Source: Halorubrum sp. GN11_10-6_MGM
GTDB taxonomy: Archaea; Halobacteriota; Halobacteria; Halobacteriales; Haloferacaceae
Assembly: GCF_005435165.1 (NCBI RefSeq)
Contig: NZ_SGUC01000019.1
Span: 1-53,706 of the forward strand
DNA: 53,706 nucleotides
Direction: 5' to 3'
Shown: positions 7,929 through 16,405 of the stretch, one piece after another
How positions within the stretch are numbered: the first letter of the stretch is position 1
Layout: each line of letters begins with the position of its first letter
Position numbers and translations under genes: made by a program
The notes under the pieces: model-generated
What the model was told of the DNA's origin: nothing
The model's input: the letters and a program-made list of their open reading frames with translations, nothing else
Databases searched by the model: none

Positions 7929-9098
7929 TCAGGGCGTGAGTCGGTCGACGGTGACCCACTCCACGTCGGCGTTCGGGGACGCACCGGCGTCGCGGGCGTC
8001 GCTGCCGCCGGCGTCTCGGCGCCCCTCGCCGATCCCGGTCACCGCGAAGGCCATCTCCTTGCGGACGCCGCCGGCGAGGCGCACGTCGAGCGAGAGCTCG
8101 CGCGGCGAGAACCGATGGTCGGACTCGACGACGCGCACGAGGTGTTCGGAGTGCGGGAGGTCCTCGACCGTCTCCACGTCGAGGTAGGTCCGGAAGTCGG
8201 CGCCGAACTTGAAGCCGGTCTTCGGCACGGTGTCGGCGGCCCGGAGCCGACGGTAGACGGCGAGCCGGCGGTCGAACCGCTCGCCCTCCACGTCGCGGCC
8301 GCGGGCGACGACCCGGGCGGCGGCGTCGCCGGTCTCTCCCCCGCCGTCTCCAACTCCCACGGATGCGGACAGCGCGAGCCGGCCGTCGGCGGCCAGCGCC
8401 GCGGCCTCGACGAGGGAGAGCTGGAGCGCGCCCTCGACGTCGGCCGCGCGGCCGGTGAGCGGGCGCCCGTAGAAGCCTCGCTCGTACAGGTCCTCGGGGG
8501 CGTCCCAGACGACGACGCGGTCGGCGAGGAGCACGCCGGTCAGGTCAGCGGGCGGCTCGTAGCCGGTCGCGCCCTCGATCGCGCCGTCCTCGGCCGCGAA
8601 GTAGGTGATGTCGGACTCCTCGTCGACGACCGCGAGGGTCCGGCCGGCCAGACCGCTCGCCGCGACCGACTCGCGCTCGCCGACGACTTGGATCGGGTAC
8701 TTCACGCGGCCCGTGTCGGGGGTCGCGCCGCGCTCGTAGGCGACGAAGTCGACCGCGTCACTCGGGGCGTCGCTCCCCCCCGGCCACGGCTCGCGGGCGG
8801 GCGAGAGGTAGAAGCCGCGGTCGCGGAGGTCCGAGTAGACGAGGAACCGCACCGCGAAGCGGTCGGCGGCGGCCGCGCTCGCGACGAAGAAGCGCTCGAA
8901 GCCGACGGGAGCGGAGTCGTCTTCGAGCGCGATCCCCGAGAGGTCGCCGCGGAACAGCAGGTGCGCGGCCTCGACCCGGGAGAGCGCGATCTCGTTGCCG
9001 TCGAGCGGTCGCCCGTACCCCCGGGCGTCGTAGAAGCGCTGGCGGGCGTCCCCGCCGACGCGGACCGCGTCGCCTCGCAGGTGTCCCGTCGGTTGCAT
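7929..9098 (-). CDS. endA: tRNA-splicing endonuclease
   Basis: Cuts introns from precursor tRNAs at the bulge-helix-bulge motif. The 389-residue length and two-copy architecture (N-terminal degenerate repeat from residue 1 to about 170, C-terminal catalytic repeat) fit the fused homodimeric endonuclease of haloarchaea. The repeat signature FYDARGYGRPL near residue 25 recurs as YERGFYGRPLTG in the second half. Candidate catalytic residues lie in FGADFRTYLD (Tyr), LPHSEHLVRV (His) and GVRKEMAF (Lys). The ATG at 9098 was chosen because the upstream extension is Pro/Arg-rich. The matching ligase RtcB and its activator archease are also in this window. Confidence 0.93.
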   Translation of the reverse strand: MQPTGHLRGDAVRVGGDARQRFYDARGYGRPLDGNEIALSRVEAAHLLFRGDLSGIALEDDSAPVGFERFFVASAAAADRFAVRFLVYSDLRDRGFYLSPAREPWPGGSDAPSDAVDFVAYERGATPDTGRVKYPIQVVGERESVAASGLAGRTLAVVDEESDITYFAAEDGAIEGATGYEPPADLTGVLLADRVVVWDAPEDLYERGFYGRPLTGRAADVEGALQLSLVEAAALAADGRLALSASVGVGDGGGETGDAAARVVARGRDVEGERFDRRLAVYRRLRAADTVPKTGFKFGADFRTYLDVETVEDLPHSEHLVRVVESDHRFSPRELSLDVRLAGGVRKEMAFAVTGIGEGRRDAGGSDARDAGASPNADVEWVTVDRLTP

Positions 9099-9223
9099 AC
9101 GCGTCAGACCGAGCGGCCGAGGGAAGGGGGTTGCGGTCGGCCGACCCGGCCTCGGAGCCGTGGCCGAAGCGACCGGAGGCCCGTGCGCTCCCGGCGGTAC
9201 CCGCACTCGCTGAACAGATTTCG

Positions 9224-9276
9224 TGTACGCTGTCATAGATTGCTGGTTACACCAATCATATGTAGGCGTGTCATAT
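9224..9276 (+). promoter_or_regulatory. promoter region of the DoeD-like aminotransferase gene
   Basis: Two related words, TGTACGCTGTCATA (9224-9237) and TGTAGGCGTGTCATA (9261-9275), flank a dyad TGGTTACACCA (9244-9254), with an AT-rich TATA-like stretch aatcatatg between. The arrangement suggests regulator binding close to the basal promoter, but the words only partly match the TGTA-N7-TACA dyads elsewhere in the island. Confidence 0.35.
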
Positions 9277-9286
9277 CGGTTGGATT

Positions 9287-10663
9287 ATGGCGGGACCGCC
9301 GATCCACGACCTACACTTCGCGGAGGAACCGAGCGTCGACCAAGTCCCCGGTCCGAACTCGCGACGCCTCCTCGACAGACAGCAGGAGATCGACAGCAGC
9401 GCCGTCGCGTACCCGAACGACATCCCGCTCGCGTTCGAGGAGGGGCGCGGCGCGACGCTGAAGGACGCCGACGGCAACGTCTTCCTTGACTTCTTCGCCG
9501 GCATCGGCGTGTACAACGTCGGCCACGCGAACCCCTACGTCAACGAGGGCGTCCACGAGCAGATCGACAAGCTCACCCACACCGTGGACTTCCCGACGGA
9601 GCCGCGCCTCGAACTCATCGACAAGCTCGACGAGATCGCCCCCGGTGACCTCGCCGGCAACAGTCGGTTCGTCTTCGGCGGCCCCACCGGCAGCGACGCC
9701 GTCGAGGCGTCGATCAAGCTCGCGAAGTACAACACGGGCGGCAACGGCCTGATCGCCTTCCGGAACTCCTACCACGGCGCGACGGCCGGCGCGATGAGCA
9801 TCACGGCCAACAAGAAGTTCAAGCAGCCCTACGGGCCGCTGCTGTCCGACGTGGTGCACGCGCCGTTCCCCTACCCGTTCCAGGAGGGGCGCGGCCCCGA
9901 GGAGTCGGTCGAGCACGCGCTCCGGGAGGTCAGGGCCATCGTCGAGGAGCCGTACGGCGGGCTCACGGACCCGGCGGGCATCTTCGTCGAGCCGATCCAG
10001 GGCGAGGGCGGCGTCGTCGCCCCGCCGGACGGGTTCCTCTCCGGGCTCCGCGAGATCGCCGACGAGAACGACCTGCCGCTGATGTTCGACGAGATCCAGG
10101 TGGGGATGGGCCGCACCGGCGAGTGGTGGGCCTCCGAGCACTACGACGTGACGCCGGACGTGATGACGACCGCGAAGGCGCTCGGCGGGAACGGCCAGCC
10201 GCTGTCGGGGACGATGTACCACGAGGACCTCGACACGTGGGGGCCGGGCGACCACGCGGGCACCTACCGGGGGCACGTCCCCGCGATGGTCGGCGGGCTC
10301 CGCGCGATCGAGTACATCCAGTCGCACGACCTGCTCGACCACGCGACCGAGGTCGGCGGGTGGATCCGCGACCGGCTCCACGACGCCGCCGAGGACGCGC
10401 CGGGCGTCGGGGAGGTCCGCGGGAAGGGGCTGTTCGTCGGCGCCGAGTTCGTGGACGCCGACGGCGACCCCGACTCCGACCGCGTCGACGCGATCCAGGA
10501 GTACTGTTACGAGCACGGCGTCCTCGTCTGGACCGCGGGCCAGTACGGGAACGTCCTCCGGCTGCTGCCGCCGCTCGTCTTAACGCAGAAGCAGGCCGAG
10601 GTCGGGACCGAGATCATCGCGGACGCGATCGAGGCGACCGCCGAGCTGGCGGTCGCCGAGTAG
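9287..10663 (+). CDS. class III aminotransferase, candidate L-2,4-diaminobutyrate transaminase (DoeD-like)
   Basis: A PLP-dependent fold-type I enzyme of 458 residues. Visible landmarks are the [17 protein letters not shown] cofactor loop, [15 protein letters not shown], the Asp motif [18 protein letters not shown], and the Schiff-base Lys in [15 protein letters not shown]. The C-terminal [15 protein letters not shown] resembles the GTFRGNQLAM segment of diaminobutyrate transaminases. In ectoine degradation this step converts diaminobutyrate to aspartate semialdehyde. The island context (ectoine-hydrolase-like gene, AOR, GDH, BCCT carrier) supports that, but GABA or another omega-amino acid is possible. 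The start is about 27 bases after an AT-rich box (9254-9262), suggesting a leaderless mRNA. Confidence 0.8.
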   Translation: MAGPPIHDLHFAEEPSVDQVPGPNSRRLLDRQQEIDSSAVAYPNDIPLAFEEGRGATLKDADGNVFLDFFAGIGVYNVGHANPYVNEGVHEQIDKLTHTVDFPTEPRLELIDKLDEIAPGDLAGNSRFVFGGPTGSDAVEASIKLAKYNTGGNGLIAFRNSYHGATAGAMSITANKKFKQPYGPLLSDVVHAPFPYPFQEGRGPEESVEHALREVRAIVEEPYGGLTDPAGIFVEPIQGEGGVVAPPDGFLSGLREIADENDLPLMFDEIQVGMGRTGEWWASEHYDVTPDVMTTAKALGGNGQPLSGTMYHEDLDTWGPGDHAGTYRGHVPAMVGGLRAIEYIQSHDLLDHATEVGGWIRDRLHDAAEDAPGVGEVRGKGLFVGAEFVDADGDPDSDRVDAIQEYCYEHGVLVWTAGQYGNVLRLLPPLVLTQKQAEVGTEIIADAIEATAELAVAE

Positions 10664-10719
10664 GGCGTCCGGAGCCGGAACAAGAACCTTCGGGCGGGTA
10701 TCCGGCCGAGTGCGCCTCC

Positions 10720-12387
10720 TTACGTCGGCAACGCGGCCTCGGGGACCGTGCCGTCGTCGTTCCACCCGCGCGCCTCGTAGTACGCGTCGATCGCGTCGTC
10801 GAGGCCGGGGAGCTCGTCCGCGTACGGGAGGCGGTCGTCGCCGCGGTCGATCCCGCGCCGGTTGTTGAAGTGCCGCTCAAGCGTCACGGTCCGGGCGCCC
10901 GCCGCGAGCAGCTCCTCGAAGTCGGCGTCGAACAGCAGCTCGTAGCGCTCCGGCGTCATGAAGTCGCGGGAGAACTTGCAGACGACGCCGCTGTCGTTGA
11001 GCGCCATCAGGTTCTCCCGTTCGACGAGCCGCTCGGCCTTCCCCTCGAACCCCGCCGGCTCCATCGCCTCGTCCTCCTCGACCAGCGGGTACTCGACCGA
11101 GTAGAACGTCGCGTACATGTGGTCGGCGCCGCGGTTCGCGACGGCGTACGAGAGCGCCTGTCCGTGGAGCAACCGCCCGTCGTGGGCCGCGAAGTCCATG
11201 TTCTTCACCGACCAGTTCCCGACTCCGAGGTCGTCGTGAATCCGGCCGATCCCCTCCGCGAGCCGGTCGCCGGCCCCGTCGCGGTGGGCGATCTTCTCGA
11301 CGAGGTCCCAGATCAGCTCGCGGTTGCCGAACTCGTCCTCGGCGGTGAGGTACGCGGCGATCGTGTTGCCCGCCGAAATCGCGTCGAGCCCGTACTCGTC
11401 GCACAGCTGGTTCGATTTCATCACGTCGACGATGTCGTCGACCCCCGAGTTCGAGCCGAACGCCATCGCGACCTCGAACTCGGGGCCCTCGGTCTCCACG
11501 CCGCGGGCCTCGTCGCGGGTGGGGAGCTTACAGGCGAACGCGCACGCCGAGCACGTCCCCTTCTTGTACTTCTTCTCCGCGACCGCGGCGCCGTTGATCC
11601 CCTCGACGCCCTCGAAGGACCGTTCGGAGAAGTAGTACGACGGGAGCCCGTCCATCTCGTTGGCTAGGTCCATCACCGCCACCGTCCCCTGCTCTTTCAT
11701 GATGTGGTCCTCGGTGGCCGCCTCGCGGTGGACGTCGTTCGCGGTCGCGTCGATCGAGACGTCGGGGGCCGAGTCCCCGTCGAACGTGACCGCCTTGACG
11801 TTCTTCGAGCCGAGGACCGCGCCCAGCCCGCCGCGGCCGAACGCCCGCTCCTCGGTCGTCATCACCGACGCGAACCGCACCTCGTTCTCGCCCGCGGGAC
11901 CGATCACGGCCGTCTGCTCCTTGGAGACGTCGCGTTCGTCCCGGAGGTACTCCGTCGTCTCCGGGACGGTCGCACCGGCGAGCTCCGGCACCGACTCGAA
12001 CTCGACGCCGTCGTCGCGAACGTGGACGACGACCAGCTCGTCGCTCGCGCCGGCGAGTTCGATCGCCCCGTACCCCGTCGCTGCGAGGTGTCGGGACACG
12101 AACCCGCCCGCGTTCGACGAGAGGAGCCCGTCCGTCAGCGGCGAGAGCGCGGTGCAGTTCGTCCGGCCCGTGAAGCTCATCTGCGACGCCTGCATCGGCC
12201 CGGTGGTGAACACGGCGCGGTTCTCGGCGCCGAGCGGGTCCGCGTCGAACGGGATCCGCTCGTGAGCGAGCCGCGTCGCCACGCCTCGCCCGCCGATGTA
12301 TCGCTCCTGAATCCCCGTGATGTCCGTCTCGGACGCGGTCCGCTCCCCGACGTCGATCGACAGCAGCGGTCCGGTGCTGTGTAACAT
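10720..12387 (-). CDS. tungsten-type aldehyde:ferredoxin oxidoreductase (AOR) family protein
   Basis: Oxidises an aldehyde to a carboxylic acid, passing electrons to ferredoxin through a tungstopterin and a [4Fe-4S] cluster. The 555-residue protein has the family N-terminus (YIGGRGVATRLA, FTTGPMQASQMSFTGR), the CxxCxxxC cluster ligands in GTCSACAFACKLP, and the distant fourth Cys in NDSGVVCKFSRDF. It is somewhat shorter than the Pyrococcus AOR (about 605). It is convergent with the DoeD-like aminotransferase and divergent from the ectoine-hydrolase-like gene. I infer aspartate semialdehyde as a possible substrate. A GGAGGG Shine-Dalgarno-like site precedes the ATG at 12387. Confidence 0.9.
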   Translation of the reverse strand: MLHSTGPLLSIDVGERTASETDITGIQERYIGGRGVATRLAHERIPFDADPLGAENRAVFTTGPMQASQMSFTGRTNCTALSPLTDGLLSSNAGGFVSRHLAATGYGAIELAGASDELVVVHVRDDGVEFESVPELAGATVPETTEYLRDERDVSKEQTAVIGPAGENEVRFASVMTTEERAFGRGGLGAVLGSKNVKAVTFDGDSAPDVSIDATANDVHREAATEDHIMKEQGTVAVMDLANEMDGLPSYYFSERSFEGVEGINGAAVAEKKYKKGTCSACAFACKLPTRDEARGVETEGPEFEVAMAFGSNSGVDDIVDVMKSNQLCDEYGLDAISAGNTIAAYLTAEDEFGNRELIWDLVEKIAHRDGAGDRLAEGIGRIHDDLGVGNWSVKNMDFAAHDGRLLHGQALSYAVANRGADHMYATFYSVEYPLVEEDEAMEPAGFEGKAERLVERENLMALNDSGVVCKFSRDFMTPERYELLFDADFEELLAAGARTVTLERHFNNRRGIDRGDDRLPYADELPGLDDAIDAYYEARGWNDDGTVPEAALPT

Positions 12388-12543
12388 ACGACTCCCTCCG
12401 TAGACGAGACACAAAAAACCGGGCCAAGCCGACGGATAGGTGTCCTCAATCTCTCTCGACCGCTCTCAGGGGGTACCCATCGAGCGCTTCCGGAGCGTCT
12501 GAGCGTCGCTTCGGGCCGAATTCCCGAGATGCGTGGCGAGAGT

Positions 12544-12584
12544 TGTACACAGTATCTGTTTGTAATGTACACGCTAAATTTATA
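12544..12584. promoter_or_regulatory. promoter/operator region between the AOR gene and the ectoine-hydrolase-like gene
   Basis: TGTACAC occurs twice (12544-12550 and 12566-12572), followed by a TATA-like box aaatttata (12576-12584) about 40 bases before the ATG at 12621. The GTACA/TGTAC words form a weak 26-base dyad. The position just upstream of the TATA box suits an activator or repressor site. Confidence 0.45.
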
Positions 12585-12620
12585 CGACTGGCAGTTCCCC
12601 TTCGTAGACGTCCTGTTACC

Positions 12621-13802
12621 ATGCCACGGGAACACATCTTCGACGAGGCCGAGTACGAGCGGCGAGTGGCTCGGACGAAAGAGCGGCTGCGCGAGCGGAA
12701 CCTCGACGCCATCGTCGTCGCCGATCCGGCGAACATGAACTACCTGACCGGCTACGACGGCTGGTCGTTTTACGTCCATCAGGCGGTCGTGGTCACGCCC
12801 GACCGCGACGAGCCGATCTGGATCGGCCGCGACATGGACGGCGACGGCGCGCGCGCGACGACGCACCTCGACGACGACAGCATCCGCGCGTACAGCGACG
12901 ACCACGTCCACTCGCCGCACGATCTCCACCCGATGGACTACGTCGCGGGCGTCCTCGACGAGCTCGGCGTCGCTGACGGCCGGATCGGCTTGGAGATGGA
13001 CGCCGCCTACTTCACCGCGAAGTCGTACACGCGACTTCAGGGGAACCTCCCGGACGCCGAGTTCGCGGACGCGACGCTGCTCGTCGGCTGGATACGGGTC
13101 AAGAAGTCGGAGCAGGAGCTGGAGTACATGCGGCAGGCCGCCCGCATCTCCGAGAACGCGATGCGGGCCGGCCTCGACGCCGTCGGCGAGGGCGTCCCCG
13201 AGTACGAGGTCGCCTCCGCCATCTATCAGCAGCTGATCGACGGCACCGACGAGTACGGCGGCGACTACCCGGCGATCGTCCCGCTGATGCCGTCGGGCGA
13301 CCACACCGGAACGCCCCACCTCACGTGGACGGACCGCGAGTTCGAGGACGGCGACCCGGTGATCATCGAACTCTCCGGCTGCCGGCATCGCTACCACTCG
13401 CCGCTGGCCCGGACGACGTTCGTGGGCGACCCCCCGACCGAGCTCCGGGAGACCGCGGACATCGTCGTCGAGGGGCTGGAGGCGGCGCTCGACGCCGCCG
13501 AGCCCGGCGTCAAGTGCGAGACCGTCGAGGAGGCGTGGCGGACCACGATCCAGCAGTACGGCCTCGAAAAGGAGGACCGCATCGGCTACTCGATGGGGCT
13601 CGGCTACCCGCCGGACTGGGGCGAGCACACCGCGAGCATCCGCCCCGGCGACGAGACGGTCCTCGAAGAGGACATGACGTTCCACATGATCCCCGGCATC
13701 TGGACCGACGAGATCGGCATGGAGATCAGCGAGACGTTCCACGTCACCGCCTCCGGCGCGGAGACGCTCGCCGAGTTCCCGCGCGAGCTGTTCACCGCCT
13801 GA
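12621..13802 (+). CDS. doeA: ectoine hydrolase-like M24 protein (DoeA/EutD family)
   Basis: Ectoine hydrolase opens the ectoine ring to N-acetyl-diaminobutyrate. This 393-residue protein has the creatinase N-domain (residues 1-160, with NYLTGYDGWSFYVHQ at 40-54) and a pita-bread domain. Ordinary M24 peptidases carry two metal-binding Asp in the D-x-G / D-x-x-R-T segment; here it reads IIELSGCRHRYHSPLARTTF (248-267), with Glu and His/Ser instead. The usual GHGIG is replaced by GYSMGLGYPPDWGEH (322-336). These creatinase-like changes are shared with DoeA/EutD hydrolases. The ATG at 12621 is preferred over the frame opening at 12543, which lies inside the promoter. Another amidinohydrolase is the alternative. 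Confidence 0.78.
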   Translation: MPREHIFDEAEYERRVARTKERLRERNLDAIVVADPANMNYLTGYDGWSFYVHQAVVVTPDRDEPIWIGRDMDGDGARATTHLDDDSIRAYSDDHVHSPHDLHPMDYVAGVLDELGVADGRIGLEMDAAYFTAKSYTRLQGNLPDAEFADATLLVGWIRVKKSEQELEYMRQAARISENAMRAGLDAVGEGVPEYEVASAIYQQLIDGTDEYGGDYPAIVPLMPSGDHTGTPHLTWTDREFEDGDPVIIELSGCRHRYHSPLARTTFVGDPPTELRETADIVVEGLEAALDAAEPGVKCETVEEAWRTTIQQYGLEKEDRIGYSMGLGYPPDWGEHTASIRPGDETVLEEDMTFHMIPGIWTDEIGMEISETFHVTASGAETLAEFPRELFTA

Positions 13803-13820
13803 CCGGGGTCATCGACCACG

Positions 13821-13925
13821 CCGCACGACCGCACCACGCGACGCCGACCAAGTCACCGCACGACCGCACCACGCGACGCTGACCAAGTCACCGCACGACC
13901 GTACCACGCGACGCTGACCAAGTCA
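13821..13925. repeat. three tandem 35-bp repeats between the ectoine-hydrolase-like gene and gdhB
   Basis: Three nearly identical 35-base units (starting at 13821, 13856 and 13891) fill the gap; a fourth begins and diverges at 13926, just before the gdhB ATG at 13946. Units differ at only one or two positions, so the duplication is recent or under conversion. There are no spacers, so this is not a CRISPR. The repeat may affect spacing or binding in the gdhB leader. Confidence 0.85.
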
Positions 13926-13945
13926 CCACACAGCGGCCGACACCC

Positions 13946-15229
13946 ATGAGCACGACACCAACCGTCGACGACGAAGCAGATGAATCGCCCGAATCCACGC
14001 TCGCGACCGCGCGCAAGCAGCTCGAACGCGCGGCGACCAACACCGACGTCGACCCCGCCATCGTCGAGCGTCTCAAACACCCGACGCGCGTCCAGCAGGT
14101 CTCCGTCCCGCTCGAACGCGAGGACGGCACCGTCGAGGTGTTCACCGGCTACCGCGCCCAGCACGACGACGTCCGCGGACCGTACAAGGGGGGGCTCCGC
14201 TACCACCCGGAGGTCACCGCCGCGGAGTGTACGGGGCTCTCGATGTGGATGACCTGGAAGTGCGCCGTGATGGACCTCCCCTTCGGCGGCGGGAAGGGGG
14301 GGATCGCCGTCGACCCCAAGTCGCTGACCGACGACGAGCGCGAGCGGCTCACTCGGCGCTTCGCGGAGGAGCTCCGCGACGTCGTCGGGCCGACGAAGGA
14401 CGTGCCCGCGCCGGACATGGGGACGGACGCCCAGACGATGGCGTGGTTCATGGACGCCTACTCGATGCAGCAGGGCGAGACGATCCCGGGCGTCGTCACC
14501 GGGAAGCCGCCCGTCATCGGCGGGTCGTACGGCCGCGAGGCGGCGCCGGGGCGGTCGACCGCCATCGCCGCGCGCGAGGCGATCGATTACTACGGCCGCG
14601 ACCTCGCCGAGACGACCGTCGCGGTACAGGGGTTCGGCTCCGTCGGCGCGAACGCGGCCCGGCTGCTCGACGACTGGGGCGCGACGGTCGTCGCCGTGAG
14701 CGACGTGAACGGGGCGATCTACGACCCCGACGGGCTCGACACGCGCGCGGTTCCCACCCACGAGGAGGAGCCCGAGGCGGTCCTCACCCACGAGGCGCCC
14801 TCGACGCTGTCGAACGAGGCGGTCCTCGAACTCGACGTCGACGTGCTGATCCCCGCGGCCGTCGGCAACGTGATCACCGCGAACAACGCCGACGCGGTCG
14901 ACGCCGACATCGTGGTCGAGGGGGCGAACGGGCCGACGACGTTCGCCGCGGACGAGATCCTTGCGGAGAACGGCGTGGCGGTGATCCCCGACATCCTCGC
15001 GAACGCCGGCGGCGTCACCGTCTCGTACTTCGAGTGGCTCCAGGACATCAACCGGCGGACGTGGTCGCTGGAGCGCGTCAACGAGGAGCTCGAAGAGCAG
15101 ATGCTGTCCGCGTGGAACGACGTGCGGGCCGAGGTCGACGAGCGCGACCTCCCGTGGCGCGACGCCGCCTACGTGGTCGCGCTGTCGCGGATCGCCGAGG
15201 CGAAGGGCGCGCGCGGGCTCTGGCCGTAG
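13946..15229 (+). CDS. gdhB: Glu/Leu/Phe/Val family dehydrogenase, probable glutamate dehydrogenase
   Basis: Interconverts glutamate and 2-oxoglutarate plus ammonia. The 427-residue enzyme shows the substrate domain motif [10 protein letters not shown] (residues 82-91), the catalytic-lysine region [17 protein letters not shown], and the Rossmann motif [15 protein letters not shown]. Length and motifs are those of archaeal hexameric GDH. It follows the ectoine-hydrolase-like gene on the same strand after 143 bases of tandem repeats. In a catabolic island with two aminotransferases it would release ammonia and regenerate the 2-oxoglutarate acceptor. Confidence 0.92.
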   Translation: MSTTPTVDDEADESPESTLATARKQLERAATNTDVDPAIVERLKHPTRVQQVSVPLEREDGTVEVFTGYRAQHDDVRGPYKGGLRYHPEVTAAECTGLSMWMTWKCAVMDLPFGGGKGGIAVDPKSLTDDERERLTRRFAEELRDVVGPTKDVPAPDMGTDAQTMAWFMDAYSMQQGETIPGVVTGKPPVIGGSYGREAAPGRSTAIAAREAIDYYGRDLAETTVAVQGFGSVGANAARLLDDWGATVVAVSDVNGAIYDPDGLDTRAVPTHEEEPEAVLTHEAPSTLSNEAVLELDVDVLIPAAVGNVITANNADAVDADIVVEGANGPTTFAADEILAENGVAVIPDILANAGGVTVSYFEWLQDINRRTWSLERVNEELEEQMLSAWNDVRAEVDERDLPWRDAAYVVALSRIAEAKGARGLWP

Positions 15230-15293
15230 CCGGCGACGCGCGAGCGCGAGCCGTCGCGCACGGAACGGTACGGAGCGGTCCGGGGCCGACCGA

Positions 15294-16280
15294 TCAGTCG
15301 TCAGCGTCCGGCGTGACGACCGCGTTCTCCAACTCCCCGCCCTCGTCGAGCGCAGCGACGTTCCCCGCGACGATGTCGGCCAGCCGGTCCCAGTGCTTGG
15401 GCGTGTGGCCGCCCGTGTGCGGCGTGATGAGGCAGTTCTCCAACTCCCAGAGGACGTGGTCCGGCGGGAGCGGCTCGGGGTCGGTGACGTCGAGCGCGGC
15501 GCCGCGGATGCCCTCGGTCTGGAGCGCCGAGACGAGCGCGTCGGTGTCGACGAGGCCGCCGCGGGCCGCGTTGACGACGACCGCATCCGGGGGGAGCGTC
15601 GCCAGTTCGGCCTCCCCGACCATCCCGCGGGTCAGGTCGTTGAGCGGGCACGCGAGCACGACGTAGTCGCTGCGGGCGAACGCCGCGTGGACATCGTCGT
15701 CGTCGAAACCGAGCACCTCGTCGGTCGGGCCGCCCTTCTCCGGCGTGTACCGGATCCCGATCGTCTCCACTTCGAACCCGTCGAGCCGCTGGACGATCGC
15801 CTGTCCGATCGAGCCGAGCCCCACGACGGTCACCGTGCTGTCGGTGAACTCCCGCGACTGGAAGTGACGCCACTCGCCGTTCGCCTTCCGGCGCATCCCC
15901 TCGTGGAGGTTTCGCGCGAACACGAGCATGTTGGCGATCGACTGCTCGGCGATTCCCGGCGCGTGGATGCCGCCCGCGTTCGTCACTGTGACGCCGCGCT
16001 CGCGGAGCGCGTCCGTCGGCACGTGGTCGGTGCCGGCGAAGGTGCACGCGAACAGCTCCAGCCGGTCGGCGCGCTCGACGAGGCCGGCGTCGAGCGTGAT
16101 TCCGGTCACGGCGCGGGCCCTCGGCACGAGGTCGCGTTCCTCCGCCGGCGTCCGCGCGAGCGCGACCGTTCGGTCCGGGAGTCGCTCCCGGAGCGCGTCC
16201 GCGTACGAGGCCATCGACAGGCCCTCGGTTCCCTCGCGCAACACGACGACGTCCGGATCGGCGGTCTGGTGTGAGCTCAT
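15294..16280 (-). CDS. D-2-hydroxyacid dehydrogenase
   Basis: An NAD(P)-dependent oxidoreductase of 328 residues. The nucleotide-binding motif VVGLGSIGQAI lies near the middle. The catalytic Arg is in VVNAARGGLVD, the Glu in DVTDPEPLPPD and the His in LITPHTGGHTPKHW. The N-terminal substrate domain has the family TFAGTDHVPTDAL segment. The specific substrate cannot be read from the sequence; glycerate, lactate or a branched 2-ketoacid are all possible. It is divergent from the M20 amidohydrolase gene and shares a control region with two inverted repeats, which suggests co-regulation with the catabolic island. Confidence 0.88.
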   Translation of the reverse strand: MSSHQTADPDVVVLREGTEGLSMASYADALRERLPDRTVALARTPAEERDLVPRARAVTGITLDAGLVERADRLELFACTFAGTDHVPTDALRERGVTVTNAGGIHAPGIAEQSIANMLVFARNLHEGMRRKANGEWRHFQSREFTDSTVTVVGLGSIGQAIVQRLDGFEVETIGIRYTPEKGGPTDEVLGFDDDDVHAAFARSDYVVLACPLNDLTRGMVGEAELATLPPDAVVVNAARGGLVDTDALVSALQTEGIRGAALDVTDPEPLPPDHVLWELENCLITPHTGGHTPKHWDRLADIVAGNVAALDEGGELENAVVTPDADD

Positions 16281-16343
16281 GAGCGACGGCCGCGTCGAGA
16301 CGACGCGTTGACGGGAGTAGCGGCGGGGGTTTCTTAGCTTTTT

Positions 16344-16373
16344 GTGTATCTGACGTACACGACAATCGTGTAC
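16344..16373. promoter_or_regulatory. double inverted-repeat operator between the divergent dehydrogenase and M20 genes
   Basis: Two overlapping dyads occur: GTGTA-TCTGACG-TACAC (16344-16360) and the perfect 8+3+8 palindrome GTACACGA-CAA-TCGTGTAC (16355-16373). An AT-rich tgtacaattaag (16369-16380), about 27 bases before the ATG at 16406, can serve as the TATA box of the M20 gene. One or two dimeric regulators could bind here and control both directions. Confidence 0.6.
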
Positions 16374-16405
16374 AATTAAGGGGGTCGAGTGTGAGGCCCT
16401 CTCGC

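Noticed and set aside
9287-10663. Biosynthetic EctB rather than a catabolic transaminase
   Set aside because: No ectA or ectC is nearby; the neighbours are hydrolases, GDH and an uptake carrier. Still possible, but less likely.
13821-13925. Possible CRISPR array
   Set aside because: The 35-base units are directly adjacent with no spacers, and no cas genes are present.
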